Shown here piece after piece: positions 40,812-52,655 of a stretch of DNA of 64,000 bases. Source of the stretch: an uncultured Acetobacteraceae bacterium (GTDB lineage Bacteria; Pseudomonadota; Alphaproteobacteria; Acetobacterales; Acetobacteraceae). The DNA lies in the NCBI GenBank assembly GCA_937873205.1, contig CALMVO010000077.1:37112-101111 (forward strand), given 5' to 3'. Within the stretch, counting starts at the first letter, position 1, and each line of letters begins with the position of its first letter. Under the pieces are notes generated by a model, which was not told where the DNA came from, did no database searches, and saw only the letters and a program-made list of their open reading frames with translations. The translations under genes were made by a program, and so were the position numbers.

Positions 40812-41795
40812 ATGCCGGACCCGGACCGGCGGTCCCGACCGGCCGACGACGGCCCTGCGGTCCGGGCGATGCGGCTGCTCCGGGTCGCGCGCCGCCTCGT
40901 GCTGGTGATGGGCTGGACCGCGATCGCGGGGGTCGTGCAGTCGGCGATGCTGGTGCTGCCCGGCCGGGGCAAGAAGCTGTTCGCCCGCCAATATTGGTCG
41001 ACGGTCGCCACCCTGCTCGGCCTGCGTATCCGGGTGCTGGGCCGGGTCGCCGTCCATCCCGCCCCAGGTCAGGCGGCGGGACCCAGACGGCCGGTGATCT
41101 TCGTCTGCAACCATTCCTCCTGGCTCGACGTGCCGGTGCTGGGCGGGCGGCTGCTGGCGTGCTTCGTCGCCAAGGAGGATGTCGGGCGCTGGCCGGTGGT
41201 CGGCACCGTCGCCCGGCTGGGCCGCACCATCTTCGTCAGCCGGCAGCGCCGGGCCACGGGGCGCGAGCGCGACGACATGCGGCTGCGGCTGGCCGCCGGC
41301 GACGACCTGATCCTGTTCCCCGAGGGCACCAGCTCCGACGGCTCTCGGGTGCTGCCGTTCCATTCGAGCTTCTTCGCCGCCGCCAAGCCGAACGGCGCGG
41401 GCGAGCGCGCCTGCCTGGCCGAGGTGCCGCTGATCCAGCCGGTCTCGGTGGTCTACGACCGGCTCGGCGGCATGCCGGTCGGCCGCACGGCGCGCACGGT
41501 GTTCTCCTGGTATGGCGACATGGACCTCGCCTCGCACTTTGTCCGCCTCGGGCGCTGGCGGGGCATGCGCGCCACCATCCTGCTGCACCCCGTGCTCGAT
41601 CCGGCGGAGTTCGAGTCCCGCAAGGCGCTGTCGACCGCCACCTGGACCGCGGTGGCCGAGGGTGCCGCGGCGCTGCGCCAGAATCGCATGGATGGCCGCG
41701 TGGATGACAGCCCGGTGAAGACCGCGTCGCAGCCGCGGAATCAGCCCCCGCCGGAGGCTTTTCCGCTTGACAGCGACCAGCCCTCGTTCGCCTGA
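40812..41795 (+). CDS. 1-acyl-sn-glycerol-3-phosphate acyltransferase family protein (PlsC-like)
   Basis: FVCNHSSWLDVPVLG, FPEGTSSDGSRVLPFHSSFF. Confidence 0.9.
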   Translation: MPDPDRRSRPADDGPAVRAMRLLRVARRLVLVMGWTAIAGVVQSAMLVLPGRGKKLFARQYWSTVATLLGLRIRVLGRVAVHPAPGQAAGPRRPVIFVCNHSSWLDVPVLGGRLLACFVAKEDVGRWPVVGTVARLGRTIFVSRQRRATGRERDDMRLRLAAGDDLILFPEGTSSDGSRVLPFHSSFFAAAKPNGAGERACLAEVPLIQPVSVVYDRLGGMPVGRTARTVFSWYGDMDLASHFVRLGRWRGMRATILLHPVLDPAEFESRKALSTATWTAVAEGAAALRQNRMDGRVDDSPVKTASQPRNQPPPEAFPLDSDQPSFA

Positions 41796-41919
41796 TCGCG
41801 GTGGGACGCCGGACGCGCGGCGCCTGCCCGGGAGACCTGCCATCTCGATGCGACACCACGGAGCGATCGCCTGACGGACCTGGTCCGCGGACCCTCCGCC
41901 GCTTGAGCGGCGCCCGCGC

Positions 41920-43412
41920 TTGACCGCGTCGCATGCGGGTCCGATCACTGCGCCGCGCGCGCCCGGACGGTCCGGGACGCTCCCCGGAACCGCCTGCTTG
42001 ACCACGCCAGATCCGAATTCGCCCGCATCCCGTCGGCGGCGGCTGCACGTCATCACCTGGGGCTGCCAGATGAACGTGTACGACAGCGCCCGCATGGCGG
42101 ACGTGCTGCGCCCGCTCGGCTACGAGCCGGCGGACGGCCCCGAAACCGCCGACATGGTCATCCTCAACACCTGCCACATCCGCGACCGCGCTGCCGAGAA
42201 GGTGTTCTCCGAGCTCGGCCGGCTCAGGGTGGTGAAGGAGGCGCGGGCGCAGGCCGGGCTTTCCACCGTGCTGGCGGTGGCGGGCTGCGTCGCCCAGGCC
42301 GAGGGGGCCGAGATCCTGGCGCGCGCACCCTACGTCGACATCGTGCTGGGCCCGCAGACCTACCACCGGCTGCCCGAGATGGTGGCCCGCGCGGCCCGGG
42401 CCGGCGGCCTGCCGGGCGGCGTGGTCGAGACCGACTTTCCGCCCGAGCAGAAGTTCGACCACCTGCCCGACGCCACCGGCCCGCAGCTGCCCGGCGGCGT
42501 CACCGCGTTCCTGACCGTGCAGGAAGGCTGCGACAAGTTCTGCTCGTTCTGCGTGGTGCCCTATACGCGCGGCGCCGAGGCGAGCCGGCCGGCGGCCTCG
42601 GTGCTGGCCGAGGCGGCCCGCATGGTGGCGGGCGGCGTGCGCGAGCTCACCCTGCTCGGCCAGAACGTGAACGCCTATCACGGCGACGGGCCGGACGGCC
42701 GGACCTGGGGCCTGGCGCGGCTGATGCAGGCACTCGCCGACATCCCGGGCCTGCTGCGGCTCCGCTACACCACGTCGCATCCGCGCGACATGGATCCGAC
42801 GCTGATCGAGGCCCACCGCGACCTGCCGCAGCTGATGCCGTTCCTGCACCTGCCGGTGCAGTCCGGTTCCGACCGCATGCTGGCTTCGATGAACCGGGGT
42901 CACACCGCCGACGACTACCGCCGGCTTGTGGACCGGCTGCGCCGGGCGCGGCCCGACCTGGCCCTCTCGTCCGACTTCATCGTCGGGCACCCGGGCGAGA
43001 CCGATGCCGACCACGCGGCGACGCTGCGTCTGATCGGCGAGATCGGCTTCGCGCAGGCCTACTCGTTTCGGTATTCGCCCCGGCCGGGCACGCCGGCGGC
43101 CGGCGCCCCGGGCCGGGTAGCCGATGCCGTCGCCGGGGGCCGGCTGCAGCAGGTGCAGGCGCTGATCCGGCAGCAGCAGGATCGCTACAACCGGAACAGC
43201 GTCGGCGCGGCGATGCCGGTGCTGTTCACCGGGCGCGGCCGCAGGCCGGGCCAGCTGTCCGGCCGCAGCCCCTACCTGCAGGCGGTGCATGCCGACGCCC
43301 CCGAGAGCCTGATCGGCACCGTGGCCCCGGTGACGATCACCGAGATGCTCACCAATTCCCTGACCGCCACCCTGGACCCCGCCGCCAATCCCCTGCTGGA
43401 GAGAGCCTGCGC

Positions 43413-43416
<4 letters not shown>
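41920..43416 (+). CDS. miaB: tRNA-2-methylthio-N6-dimethylallyladenosine synthase MiaB (start uncertain)
   Basis: [53 protein letters not shown] radical SAM CxxxCxx[20 protein letters not shown]. Confidence 0.96.
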
Positions 43417-44562
<1,146 letters not shown>

Positions 44563-44579
<17 letters not shown>

Positions 44580-45123
44580 ATCCAAGGCCCGCCCCGAGAC
44601 GGAAACGGCACAGCGCAAGAAGGCGCGGAAGCGGGACCGAGAACGGGACGGCCGCGCGGCATTCCTCACACCCGTGCCGTCGGTCGAAATATTCGTGGCC
44701 GATATACGCTGGCGCCGGCTGGTGCCGCGGGTCGAGCGGTTGGCGCGGCTGGCGGCGATCGCCGGCGGTGGCGCCGGCACGGTGGTGCTGGACCGCGACC
44801 TCCGCGTGCGGCGGCTGAACGGGCGCCATCGCGGCCGCAACAAGCCCACCAACGTGCTGACCTTCGAGATGCCGCCGGGCGTTCCCGGCGGCGACATCGT
44901 GCTGGGGCTGGAGACGGTGCGGCGCGAGGCGCTGGCGGCCGGGCGGTGGCCGCGTCACCACCTGGTCCACCTCGTGGTGCACGGCGCGCTGCACCTGCGT
45001 GGACACGACCATCACGGCGCCGGCCAGGCCCGCCGCATGGAGATGCGGGAGGCCCGTATCCTGCACCGGCTCGGCGTGCCGAACCCCTGGAAGCCGCGTC
45101 CGCTGCCGGGGGCGACGCGGTGA
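44563..45123 (+). CDS. ybeY: rRNA maturation RNase YbeY
   Basis: [12 protein letters not shown]...[30 protein letters not shown] metal site. Confidence 0.95.
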
Positions 45124-46052
45124 GCGGGCCGGGCGCTCCCGATCCGTCGCGGCAGCACCCGCGCGTCGGCATGCTCGGCTGGCTGGACTGGTTCGGGCGC
45201 CGGCGCGGCGAGCAGGGCCTGCGCCACCGCGTCGCCGCCCTGGTGCAGGAGGCGGCCGAGGCGCCGCAGGCCGACGGCGAGCTGCCCGAGCTCGACCGCC
45301 AGGAGCGGGTGCTGATCGCCAACGTGCTGCGGCTGCGCGGAACCTCGGTCGACGACGTCATGGTGCCGCGCGCTGACATCGTGGCGATGCCCGTGGGCAT
45401 CAGCTTCGAGGAGGCGCTGGTCTTCATGAAGCGCGAGAACCACTCGCGGCTGCCGGTCTATGGCGAGCAGCTCGACGACATCGTCGGCATGGTCCACGTG
45501 AAGGATCTGGTCGCCTATGCCGGCCCGGCGGACGCGTTCCGGCTGCAGTCGATCCTGCGTCAGCCGCTGATGATCGCGCCGCAGATGCCGGTGCTGGACC
45601 TGCTGCTGCAGATGCGGCTGCGGCGCATCCACCTGGCGCTGGTGATCGACGAGTACGGCGGCATCGACGGGCTGGTGACGATCGAGGACCTGGTCGAGAC
45701 CATCGTCGGCGACATCGCCGACGAGCACGACGAGCCGGACGTGCCGATGGTGGTGGAGCGCCCGGACGGCGTGCTCGACATCGACGCGCGCATGCCGGTC
45801 GAGGATTTCGAGGCGCGGCTGGGCCCGGTGCTGACCGACCAGGAGCGCGAGAGCGACATCGAGACCGTGGGCGGTCTGGTGTTCCGGCTGGCCGGCCATG
45901 TGCCCGCCCGCGGCGAGGTGCTGAGCCACGAGAGCGGCATCCAGTTCCGCATCATGGACTCCGATCCCCGCCACATCCGGCGCCTGCGCGTGCGCCCGGC
46001 GCCGAAGCCCGCGCTGGCGGACGCCGCCGTGGGGCTGCCGCCGCCGACGTGA
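45120..46052 (+). CDS. corC: Hemolysin C / CorC-type CBS-domain protein
   Basis: [72 protein letters not shown]. Confidence 0.93.
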   Translation: MSGPGAPDPSRQHPRVGMLGWLDWFGRRRGEQGLRHRVAALVQEAAEAPQADGELPELDRQERVLIANVLRLRGTSVDDVMVPRADIVAMPVGISFEEALVFMKRENHSRLPVYGEQLDDIVGMVHVKDLVAYAGPADAFRLQSILRQPLMIAPQMPVLDLLLQMRLRRIHLALVIDEYGGIDGLVTIEDLVETIVGDIADEHDEPDVPMVVERPDGVLDIDARMPVEDFEARLGPVLTDQERESDIETVGGLVFRLAGHVPARGEVLSHESGIQFRIMDSDPRHIRRLRVRPAPKPALADAAVGLPPPT

Positions 46053-46438
46053 CGCATATCTGCACGGATCATACGATCGTGATTTAATTGAATAAAATCA
46101 CTTTGTGAGACGGTTAATTTAACGAGAGACAGTATTGCGACCATCATCAACTGGTTTGGGCTATTCCGCGGGAATATCTATAAAGAATTGCTTCTCGCGG
46201 CCCGTGTAGCTGCTGAAGATTGGGATGCTGATGGTATCTATGCCGCCGTCGGGCACGATCTCGAAAATCGACGCGGCCCGCGGACGCTCCGTTATATGGG
46301 GGTGGGAAATCCATTATCCTCACGCCTGACAACAGCGCATCATAAGCTTGGGACCTTCAGCTCTCGGAGCTATGGCTTGGTGAACCAGCTGTTCCCGGTT
46401 TACCTGGACGCCGGGTAAAGCGCATCAACCCGCACTAT

Positions 46439-47168
46439 GAGCACCTAACGAAACCGGTTCCGGGGCGTTATGGGAGGCATGGCCAGACCTCTTGTTCCCG
46501 ACGATCTGTGGGCGGCGATCGCGTCGCTTTTGCCGCCTGAGGCGCCGAAGCCAAAAGGGGGCCGACCGCGCCTGTCGGACCGTGCGGCGCTGACCGGCAT
46601 CCTGTTCGTGCTGAAGTCCGGCCTGCCGTGGGAGATGCTGCCCGCCGAGATGAGGTGCGGCTCCGGCATGAGCTGCTGGCGACGCCTGCGCGACTGGCAC
46701 GAGGCAGGGGTATGGGCGGCCTTGCATCAGGTGCTGCTGGAGCGCCTGCACGCGGCAGGACAGCTCGACTGGCGCCGCGCCGCCCTGGACAGTGCGTCTG
46801 TGCAGGCAAAAAGGGGGGTGCGGCTACCGGACCAAACCCGACGGATCGCGGCAGGCCGGGAAGCAAGCGCCACATCGCGGTCGACGCCAGGGGCACGCCA
46901 CTTGGTGTGCTGATCGGTCCAGCCAACCAGCACGACAGCCGCATGCTGGCGCCGACGCTGGATGCCGTCCCCCCCGGTGAAGAGCGGAAGGCGCGGCCGA
47001 CCGCGACGACGGCCCGGCAAGCTGCACGCCGACAAGGGCTACGACGACCGGCGCTTCCGGCGCCTCAGCGTGCGCTACGAACGCCGCGCCGACACCCACC
47101 TGGCCTTCAACATCCTCGGCTGCGCGCTCGTCTGCCTCAACCAGATCAGGCGGTTCTGTTAGGCGCTC
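46439..47168 (+). mobile_element. Degenerate IS5-family (IS427-like) insertion sequence
   Basis: Terminal inverted repeats GAGCACCTAACGAAACCG (46439-46456) and CGGTTCTGTTAGGCGCTC (47151-47168) bracket the transposase frames. Confidence 0.8.
46470..47162 (+). pseudogene. IS5-family transposase split over three frame segments
   Basis: MARPLVPDDLWAAIASLLPPEAPKPKGGRPR..DSASVQAK / KGGAATGPNPTDRGRPGSKRHIAVDARGTPL / GKLHADKGYDDRRFRR; breaks at A5G6 (46808-46818) and C7 (46969-46975). Confidence 0.85.
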
Positions 47169-47280
47169 TAAATGCTTCGACGACGGATAGTGCCTCGTTC
47201 TGGTCCGGAAGAGATCATTCCGTCCTGGACGATGCGCCAAGCGATCGATCTCGCGGACCCGGTACCTGCCGGAGCCTCGC

Positions 47281-48078
47281 ATGCCGTCCAAGAGCCTAAT
47301 CGTCTTTCGAACCCACTTCGTGGATCGGCGGCTGCTTGACCTCATCGAGTCGATCTGGACGGCACCCGACTACGAGGTGGTGGTCGCCGTCGACGAGGTC
47401 ATCGGCACGATCGACACCAAGGAGGCCCCCAAGCTTTCCATGACCGCAGTGCCGTTCGACGCACTCGGTCTCTATACCGAACTTTATGACATGCTCTGGC
47501 GGTGTGGCGACTACCTGCTCTACCTGGCGCGGCAGGCTTATCCGGGTGCCGCCAGCTACTGGCTGATCGAATACGACGTCGCCATCAACCGCCCTGATCC
47601 GGTCAGCTTCTTCCGCGATCACGACATCGTATCTCCGCATGATTTCCTATCCACCCATTTCCGCGAGCGCGAGCCGGGCTGGCGATGGGGTGATCCGATG
47701 CAGGGCGAGTATGCCGTGGTCTGGCGCTCCTACTTCCCGTTGGTCAGGCTATCGGGTCGGACGATCGGTTTCCTGCTGGAGCGCAGGGTGCTGGCCTTGA
47801 ACAGGATCAGGGCGATCGCTCCGCAGTTCAGGCCGGAATGGCCGAACGACGAGTCCTTCGTCGCCTGCGAGCTGCACTAAGACGGCTTCGAATGTGCCGA
47901 CTTCGCGATGCTAGGCGACTGCTACGACCGCACCACCTTCTTCAACGACGTACTAATCCATCCCGATGACCTACCGCCGCACGATGGCAAGATCTACCAC
48001 ATGGTCCGCTGGGGGGCGCACTACCTCAAGGGGATCCATCCGGGTCTGGATGCCAGCCGGCGACCGACCCTGCGTAAC
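47281..48078 (+). pseudogene. Hypothetical (glycan/surface-type) protein with internal stop, cut by a repeat element
   Basis: Frame MPSKSLIVFRTHFVDRR...CELH, TAA at 47878-47880, same frame continues DGFECADFAMLGDCYDRTTFFNDVLIHPDDLPPHDGKIYHMVRWG up to the repeat. Confidence 0.65.
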
Positions 48079-48186
48079 CTAGAGGATGATCCGATCGCTT
48101 AGGCTCACGGATCATCCTCTAGCTTGTTGTTTTGACGAGCATCTTTATCCGATCGAACGAGTCCGTTCGTTCGAATGATGCTCTAG
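48079..48186. repeat. 108-bp two-hairpin dispersed element, copy 2
   Basis: CTAGAG...GCTCTAG ends; GATGATCCG/CGGATCATC hairpin; homologous to 25840-25947. Confidence 0.9.
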
Positions 48187-48899
48187 TTGGCCTGACCGCG
48201 ACCGGCCTGTCCTTCCAGCAGATCATGCCGGTCCTGAAGGACCAGATCTTGTTCGCGCTGGGGTCGGACGGTGACACCCCAGAGCGGATCCTGGCGTCGG
48301 AAGGGCCGATCATGACGCTGCTGGCGGACGATCCATCGGCTCCAGTACTGCAGACGGTGGTGATGGCGCTGGCGCAGCTCCGCACGCGGCTGTCGATCGA
48401 CGCGCTGGCCCGGATCGCGGCACGGCGCGACTGGCCGGCGATCGAGCAGTTCTCCAATGTCGCCCAAGCCCGGCCGGCCTGGCAGAGTTCGATCAGCATG
48501 TGGTCAAAGCCACAGGACTACCGGCTGGACGCCGAGGGCGGCAACAACGGTCACCACGATATCGAATACAGTTTCCATACAGAACGCGGGCCCAACAACT
48601 ATTGGGCAGTGAACCTGCAGCAGCGCGTCCTTCTGACTGAAGTTAGGATCTACAACCGCCAGGCTTATGCTGAGCGCTTAAACGGCTTCCGCCTACTGGC
48701 TTAATTGGACGGTCAGGCCTGGCACCTCGTCTACCAGAGCCCCTCAGAGGCCGACCTAGCGCGAACCGTGGGGGAGCCGATCAGCATTCCGCTGTTCACG
48801 CCGGCTCGGCTGCTGCGGGTAGAGTCGCGGCAGGACGACTACTTTCACTTCCGCGAGCTCAAAGCCTACGGTACGCCGGTGCGGGACGGAATATCCTAG
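48187..48899 (+). pseudogene. Remnant with discoidin-like (F5/8 C) segment and internal stop
   Basis: NYWAVNLQQRVLLTEVRIYNRQAYAERLNGFRLLA, stop, LDGQAWHLVYQSPSEADLARTVGEPISIPLFTPARLLRVESRQDDYFHFRELKAYG. Confidence 0.55.
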
Positions 48900-49750
48900 C
48901 CTCCAGGGTCGACCCTGGAAGCGGCTTCGGCCGCATCCAGGAACACGTTGATGTCGGGACTCAGCAGTAGGTGACTTATCCGGTCGACCTTCCAGTCCGG
49001 CCAATTCCACCATGCAATGGTTTCGAGACGTGTGATGGTCGCGTCATCGAATCGGTTGCGTATATGCCGAATCGGATTGCCGCCATAGATCGAGTAGGGG
49101 GGGATGTTGCCGCGCGCAACGGCGTTGGCCGCGATGACGGCCCCATTACCGATGCGGGTTCCAGCCAGTACCGTCACGCCGTACCCGATCCAGACGTCGT
49201 TGCCGACGTCGATGTTCGCGGCGACGACCTCATTGTGACCATTGTCCGTCCGTTGCGATGGCCAGCCAGCCCCACTTTGGAACGGATAGGTGCTGACGCA
49301 GTCAAGGCGATGATTGCCCAGGATGAACGTAACGTTCTCCGCGAGCGAGCAGTACCGCCCGATCGTCAGGCACGCACCTGGGTATGGACCGATCCGCGGC
49401 TGGCCGTACGTATGCTCGCCAACCGAGCCCCAAAACCAACCCTCGCCCCAGATCATCTGCGGCTGGAAATGACGCTTTATTCCCCAACCGACCAGATCAC
49501 GCAGTTGCGTAAAGATGCGCTCATAACTCGGTGAATCTGCCAGTGTCGGCAGTGCGGCGATCAGAGTGTCCATATCGATCGTGGGTAGAATTTCTGTCAG
49601 AACTTCCCCACCATCCGGTTGATGAGCCAGCCGACATAGCATGTCAACCGTCAGCGGCGGCTTTGTGGCTTCTAGGGCCGTGGGCATCATTTTAGGATCG
49701 TCATCAATAGCGATCCGATTTTGGGTCTGTTTGACAGTATTGTCTTCCAT
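48896..49750 (-). CDS. CatB-like hexapeptide-repeat O-acetyltransferase
   Basis: IGRYCSLAENVTFILGNHRLDCVSTYPF, IDVGNDVWIGYGVTVLAGTRIGNGAVIAANAVARGNIPPYSIYGGNPIRHIR. Confidence 0.9.
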   Translation of the reverse strand: MEDNTVKQTQNRIAIDDDPKMMPTALEATKPPLTVDMLCRLAHQPDGGEVLTEILPTIDMDTLIAALPTLADSPSYERIFTQLRDLVGWGIKRHFQPQMIWGEGWFWGSVGEHTYGQPRIGPYPGACLTIGRYCSLAENVTFILGNHRLDCVSTYPFQSGAGWPSQRTDNGHNEVVAANIDVGNDVWIGYGVTVLAGTRIGNGAVIAANAVARGNIPPYSIYGGNPIRHIRNRFDDATITRLETIAWWNWPDWKVDRISHLLLSPDINVFLDAAEAASRVDPGG

Positions 49751-50224
49751 GGCTCATCCGACGGCTTGAGTGAATAACCTCAGGAAATTATCGTTTACCT
49801 GCCAGTTCGAAGATCTTTAGCTTTTCTTCTACATTTTAATCTACATATCACGATAGCAGATCGATATGGAAAATTATAGCATGATTCGTACAGATCGGCT
49901 CCGAATTTTAATCCCCGATCGGCGCCCAGAGCTGACTCCGGCAGAGAGTCATCTTAAACAATCTGGTCCTATAGTTAGGCATATAGGTGGTGTCAGCCTT
50001 GGAAGCCTGTGAGGGGTCAAACAGCCAGCTGATCCACACCAGCCCATGAGCCGCGCAGATCGTGCGCTCACCGGACTGATCACCCTGGCCCACGGCCACA
50101 GATTTTCAATGGATGGATGCGATCGATCAGGAGGCGGGTCTCAGATCCGGGATCGCAGCGCGGACGGTCGCGACATACCGCTGGAGGTTCTCGTCGAAGT
50201 TTCCGAAAGCAAAGGTCTTCGGTG

Positions 50225-50967
50225 GGGAAGTGATATTCGCTTGCAGCGTCCGCAAAGCGTCCCTGCCGCATCTGACGCGGTCCAGCCTGCGTCGCTGCCT
50301 GCAGCGCCACGCTTCAGCGGTCTCTTGCCGCTGAACCCGCCTGCCCGAGATCGAAGGCGACAAGCCGGGTAAGCAGAAGTTCAAGACCTACCCGATTGGG
50401 TTCTTCCACCTCGACATTGCCGAGGTCCGCACCCGCGAGGGCAAGCTCTATCTGTTCGTCGCCATCGACCGGACCTCGAAGTTCGCCGTCGCGCGGCTGG
50501 CGGAGGCGGCCGACCGGCAGAGCGCCGTGGCGTTCCTGGACGCCGTGATCGAGGTGGTGCCGTATCGCATCCACACGGTGCTGACCGACAACGGCATCCA
50601 GTTCTGCCACCCGCCGCGCTATCGCGCCGGGCCCACGGCACGGTTCAGCATGCACCTGTTCGACAGGCTCTGCTGCCAGCACGGCACCCGGCACAGGCTG
50701 ACAAAGCCGAACCATCCCTGGACCAACGGCCAGGTCGAACGCATGAACCGCACCATCAAGGATGCGACCGTCAAGCGATACCACTACGTCGACCACCAGC
50801 AGCTCCAGGTGCACCTTGAGCTGTTCCTGGACGCATATAATCACGCGCGCAGACCCAAAGCCCTGAATGGCCTCACGCCCCACGGCTATGTCTGCAGGAC
50901 CTGGACCGAACAGCCAGAACGGTTCAGCCTAAACCCGTACCACCACACACCGGAACTAAACACCTAG
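50225..50967 (+). pseudogene. IS481-family transposase remnant (DDE integrase core)
   Basis: RKASLPHLTRSSLRRCLQRH, stop at about 50332, then EGDKPGKQKFKTYPIGFFHLDIAEVRTREGKLYLFVAIDRTSKFAVARL...HTVLTDNGIQF...PNHPWTNGQVERMNRTIKDATVKRYHY. Confidence 0.85.
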
Positions 50968-51015
50968 CCCGGTTTGGGAAGCGAGCTAGGGTTGTCCCCC
51001 GCAACGTTTAGGGTA

Positions 51016-51315
51016 TTACGCTGTCTCCCGGGGACGCACCTGCCGCTCGACCGATGCCCCTATTTCCGCCTGCGCAACAGAAAGGTCATGATTGGACTGC
51101 AGGTTGAGCCAGAAGCCAGGCGTGGTGTCGAAATAGCGACCAAGGCGCATCGCCGTCTCGACGCTGACGCTCCGCGTCCCGTTCAGGATGGCGGTGATCC
51201 GGTTCGGAGGCACATGGAGTTCGAGCGCCAGCGCAGTGGCACTCATACCGTAGGGAACCAGATACTCTTCTCGAAGAACCTCGCCCGGGTGGGTCACGAT
51301 CCGTGTCACGGACAT
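51016..51315 (-). CDS. higA: HigA-family antitoxin (HTH)
   Basis: THPGEVLREEYLVPYGMSATALALELHVPPNRITAILNGTRSVSVETAMRLGRYFDTTPGFWLNLQ. Confidence 0.93.
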   Translation of the reverse strand: MSVTRIVTHPGEVLREEYLVPYGMSATALALELHVPPNRITAILNGTRSVSVETAMRLGRYFDTTPGFWLNLQSNHDLSVAQAEIGASVERQVRPRETA

Positions 51316-51318
51316 CTC

Positions 51319-51600
51319 CTAATGGTAGTCGATGATCTCAACCTCGGTCGGACCAGCCTCGGTCCAGACGAAGCAGATTCGAAACTGGTCGTTGATCCGG
51401 ATCGAATGTTGACCGATCCGGTCACCTCTCAAGGCTTCCAGGCGGTTACCCGGTGGCGAACGCATATCCTGCAACGCGACGGCGGCAGAGAGCATGTCCA
51501 GATTGCGGAGCGCTACCGCGGCAATGTTGCCGAAGCGGCGGCTCCTGCCGGTCTCAAACAGCGTTGCGGTCTCGACGCTGGCAAAGGACTGGATGGTCAC
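51319..51600 (-). CDS. higB: HigB/RelE-family toxin
   Basis: SIRINDQFRICFVWTEAGPTEVEIIDYH C-terminus; adjacent to HigA. Confidence 0.92.
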   Translation of the reverse strand: MTIQSFASVETATLFETGRSRRFGNIAAVALRNLDMLSAAVALQDMRSPPGNRLEALRGDRIGQHSIRINDQFRICFVWTEAGPTEVEIIDYH

Positions 51601-51658
51601 GACAGTGACTAATACGTGTTGCGTAATACGTCAAGCGCAATGGATGGGATTGCGATCG

Positions 51659-52300
51659 TCAGGGCGCCGGTCCCCTGTGCTCCGTCGGACGCTCCAGGAA
51701 GTCGGAGACGAACGGATGCCAGTCGCTAGCGCTGCCCCAGTTGCGGCTGTTCGAGTGGCCGATGTTCATGCAGCGGAGCCGGACGGTGCCGTCGCCGCGT
51801 TCCAGGAGGCAGACCTCCCGCGTCCGCGTGCCGAGGGCGATGGTCCGCTCGTGCCGGAAGGTCAGCCCGTCGAGCCGGTGCAGCCGCCGCTAGCTCGCCG
51901 TGCTGAACAGCAGCATGCGGCGCGGGCGCAGAGCCTCCAGCACGGTTGGCAGCGCGGCGGTCCCGCGTCGCCACATCTCGGGCGTCTTCTCGCCCGCCGG
52001 GCCGTCCGCCGCACCCTGGCAGAAGTTGGCGAAGGCGACGGTCGGCCAGAAGTCGGCCGGACGCGTCCCACCGCGTCCGCGGCCGGTGACGGCGCGCTCC
52101 ACGGCGGTGAAGAACCGGATTCTGGCGCCGTCGATCACTTCTCGCACCGCGGCGACGATCCGGTTGGGATCCTCCGGGTCTTCGCCGGGTCGGCAGTACA
52201 GGCTCTCGCCGAGGACGAGCAGGCCGGTCTCCCGCCAGTGGCTCCCCAGCCAGGGCCGGCGGACCGGCGCGTCCGCCGCCGCCGCCGCTCCGGTCCCTAT
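51659..52300 (-). pseudogene. Hypothetical protein with in-frame amber stop (approximate 5' end)
   Basis: WLGSHWRETGLLVLGESLYCRPGEDPEDPNRIVAAVREVIDGARIRFF...LLFSTAS TAG (51890-51892), same frame continues RRLHRLDGLTFRHERTIALGTRTREVCLLERGDGTVRLRCMNIGHSNSRNWG. Confidence 0.6.
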
Positions 52301-52306
52301 GCCGGG

Positions 52307-52525
52307 CTAGCCCCGCGACCGCGCGATCGTCTCGGCGACGCTGGCGGTGCCGCGGAAGTGGCGAGCGGCCTGGTGGCGGAGCTCGGCCAAGCCGGGCAGC
52401 ACGGCACCGTGCAGCGGGCGCAGCTTCTCATGGGTGGCGAAGAAGGCGCGGTCGATGCGGTTGGGCTGCAGGATCGCAGCGCCGACGAACACGCCGTCGA
52501 TCTCCACCACGTCGCTCTCGACCAT
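52307..52525 (-). CDS. Small hypothetical protein
   Basis: MVESDVVEIDGVFVGAAILQPNRIDRAFFATHEKLRPLHGAVLPGLAELRHQAARHFRGTASVAETIARSRG. Confidence 0.5.
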   Translation of the reverse strand: MVESDVVEIDGVFVGAAILQPNRIDRAFFATHEKLRPLHGAVLPGLAELRHQAARHFRGTASVAETIARSRG

Positions 52526-52655
52526 CGCATTTCTCCCGCTGGACCACGCACGGCGGCGACGCCCAGTGGCGCTCGCCGCCTGGCCTCTCCCCGCCATCTC
52601 GTCTCTACACCGACCCTATGGAGCAGCCTCATGAACTTGGCGCTAACGCGCGCGG

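Noticed and set aside
41236-43290. 684-aa minus-strand ORF antisense to miaB
   Set aside because: Shadow ORF; miaB is unambiguous on the plus strand.
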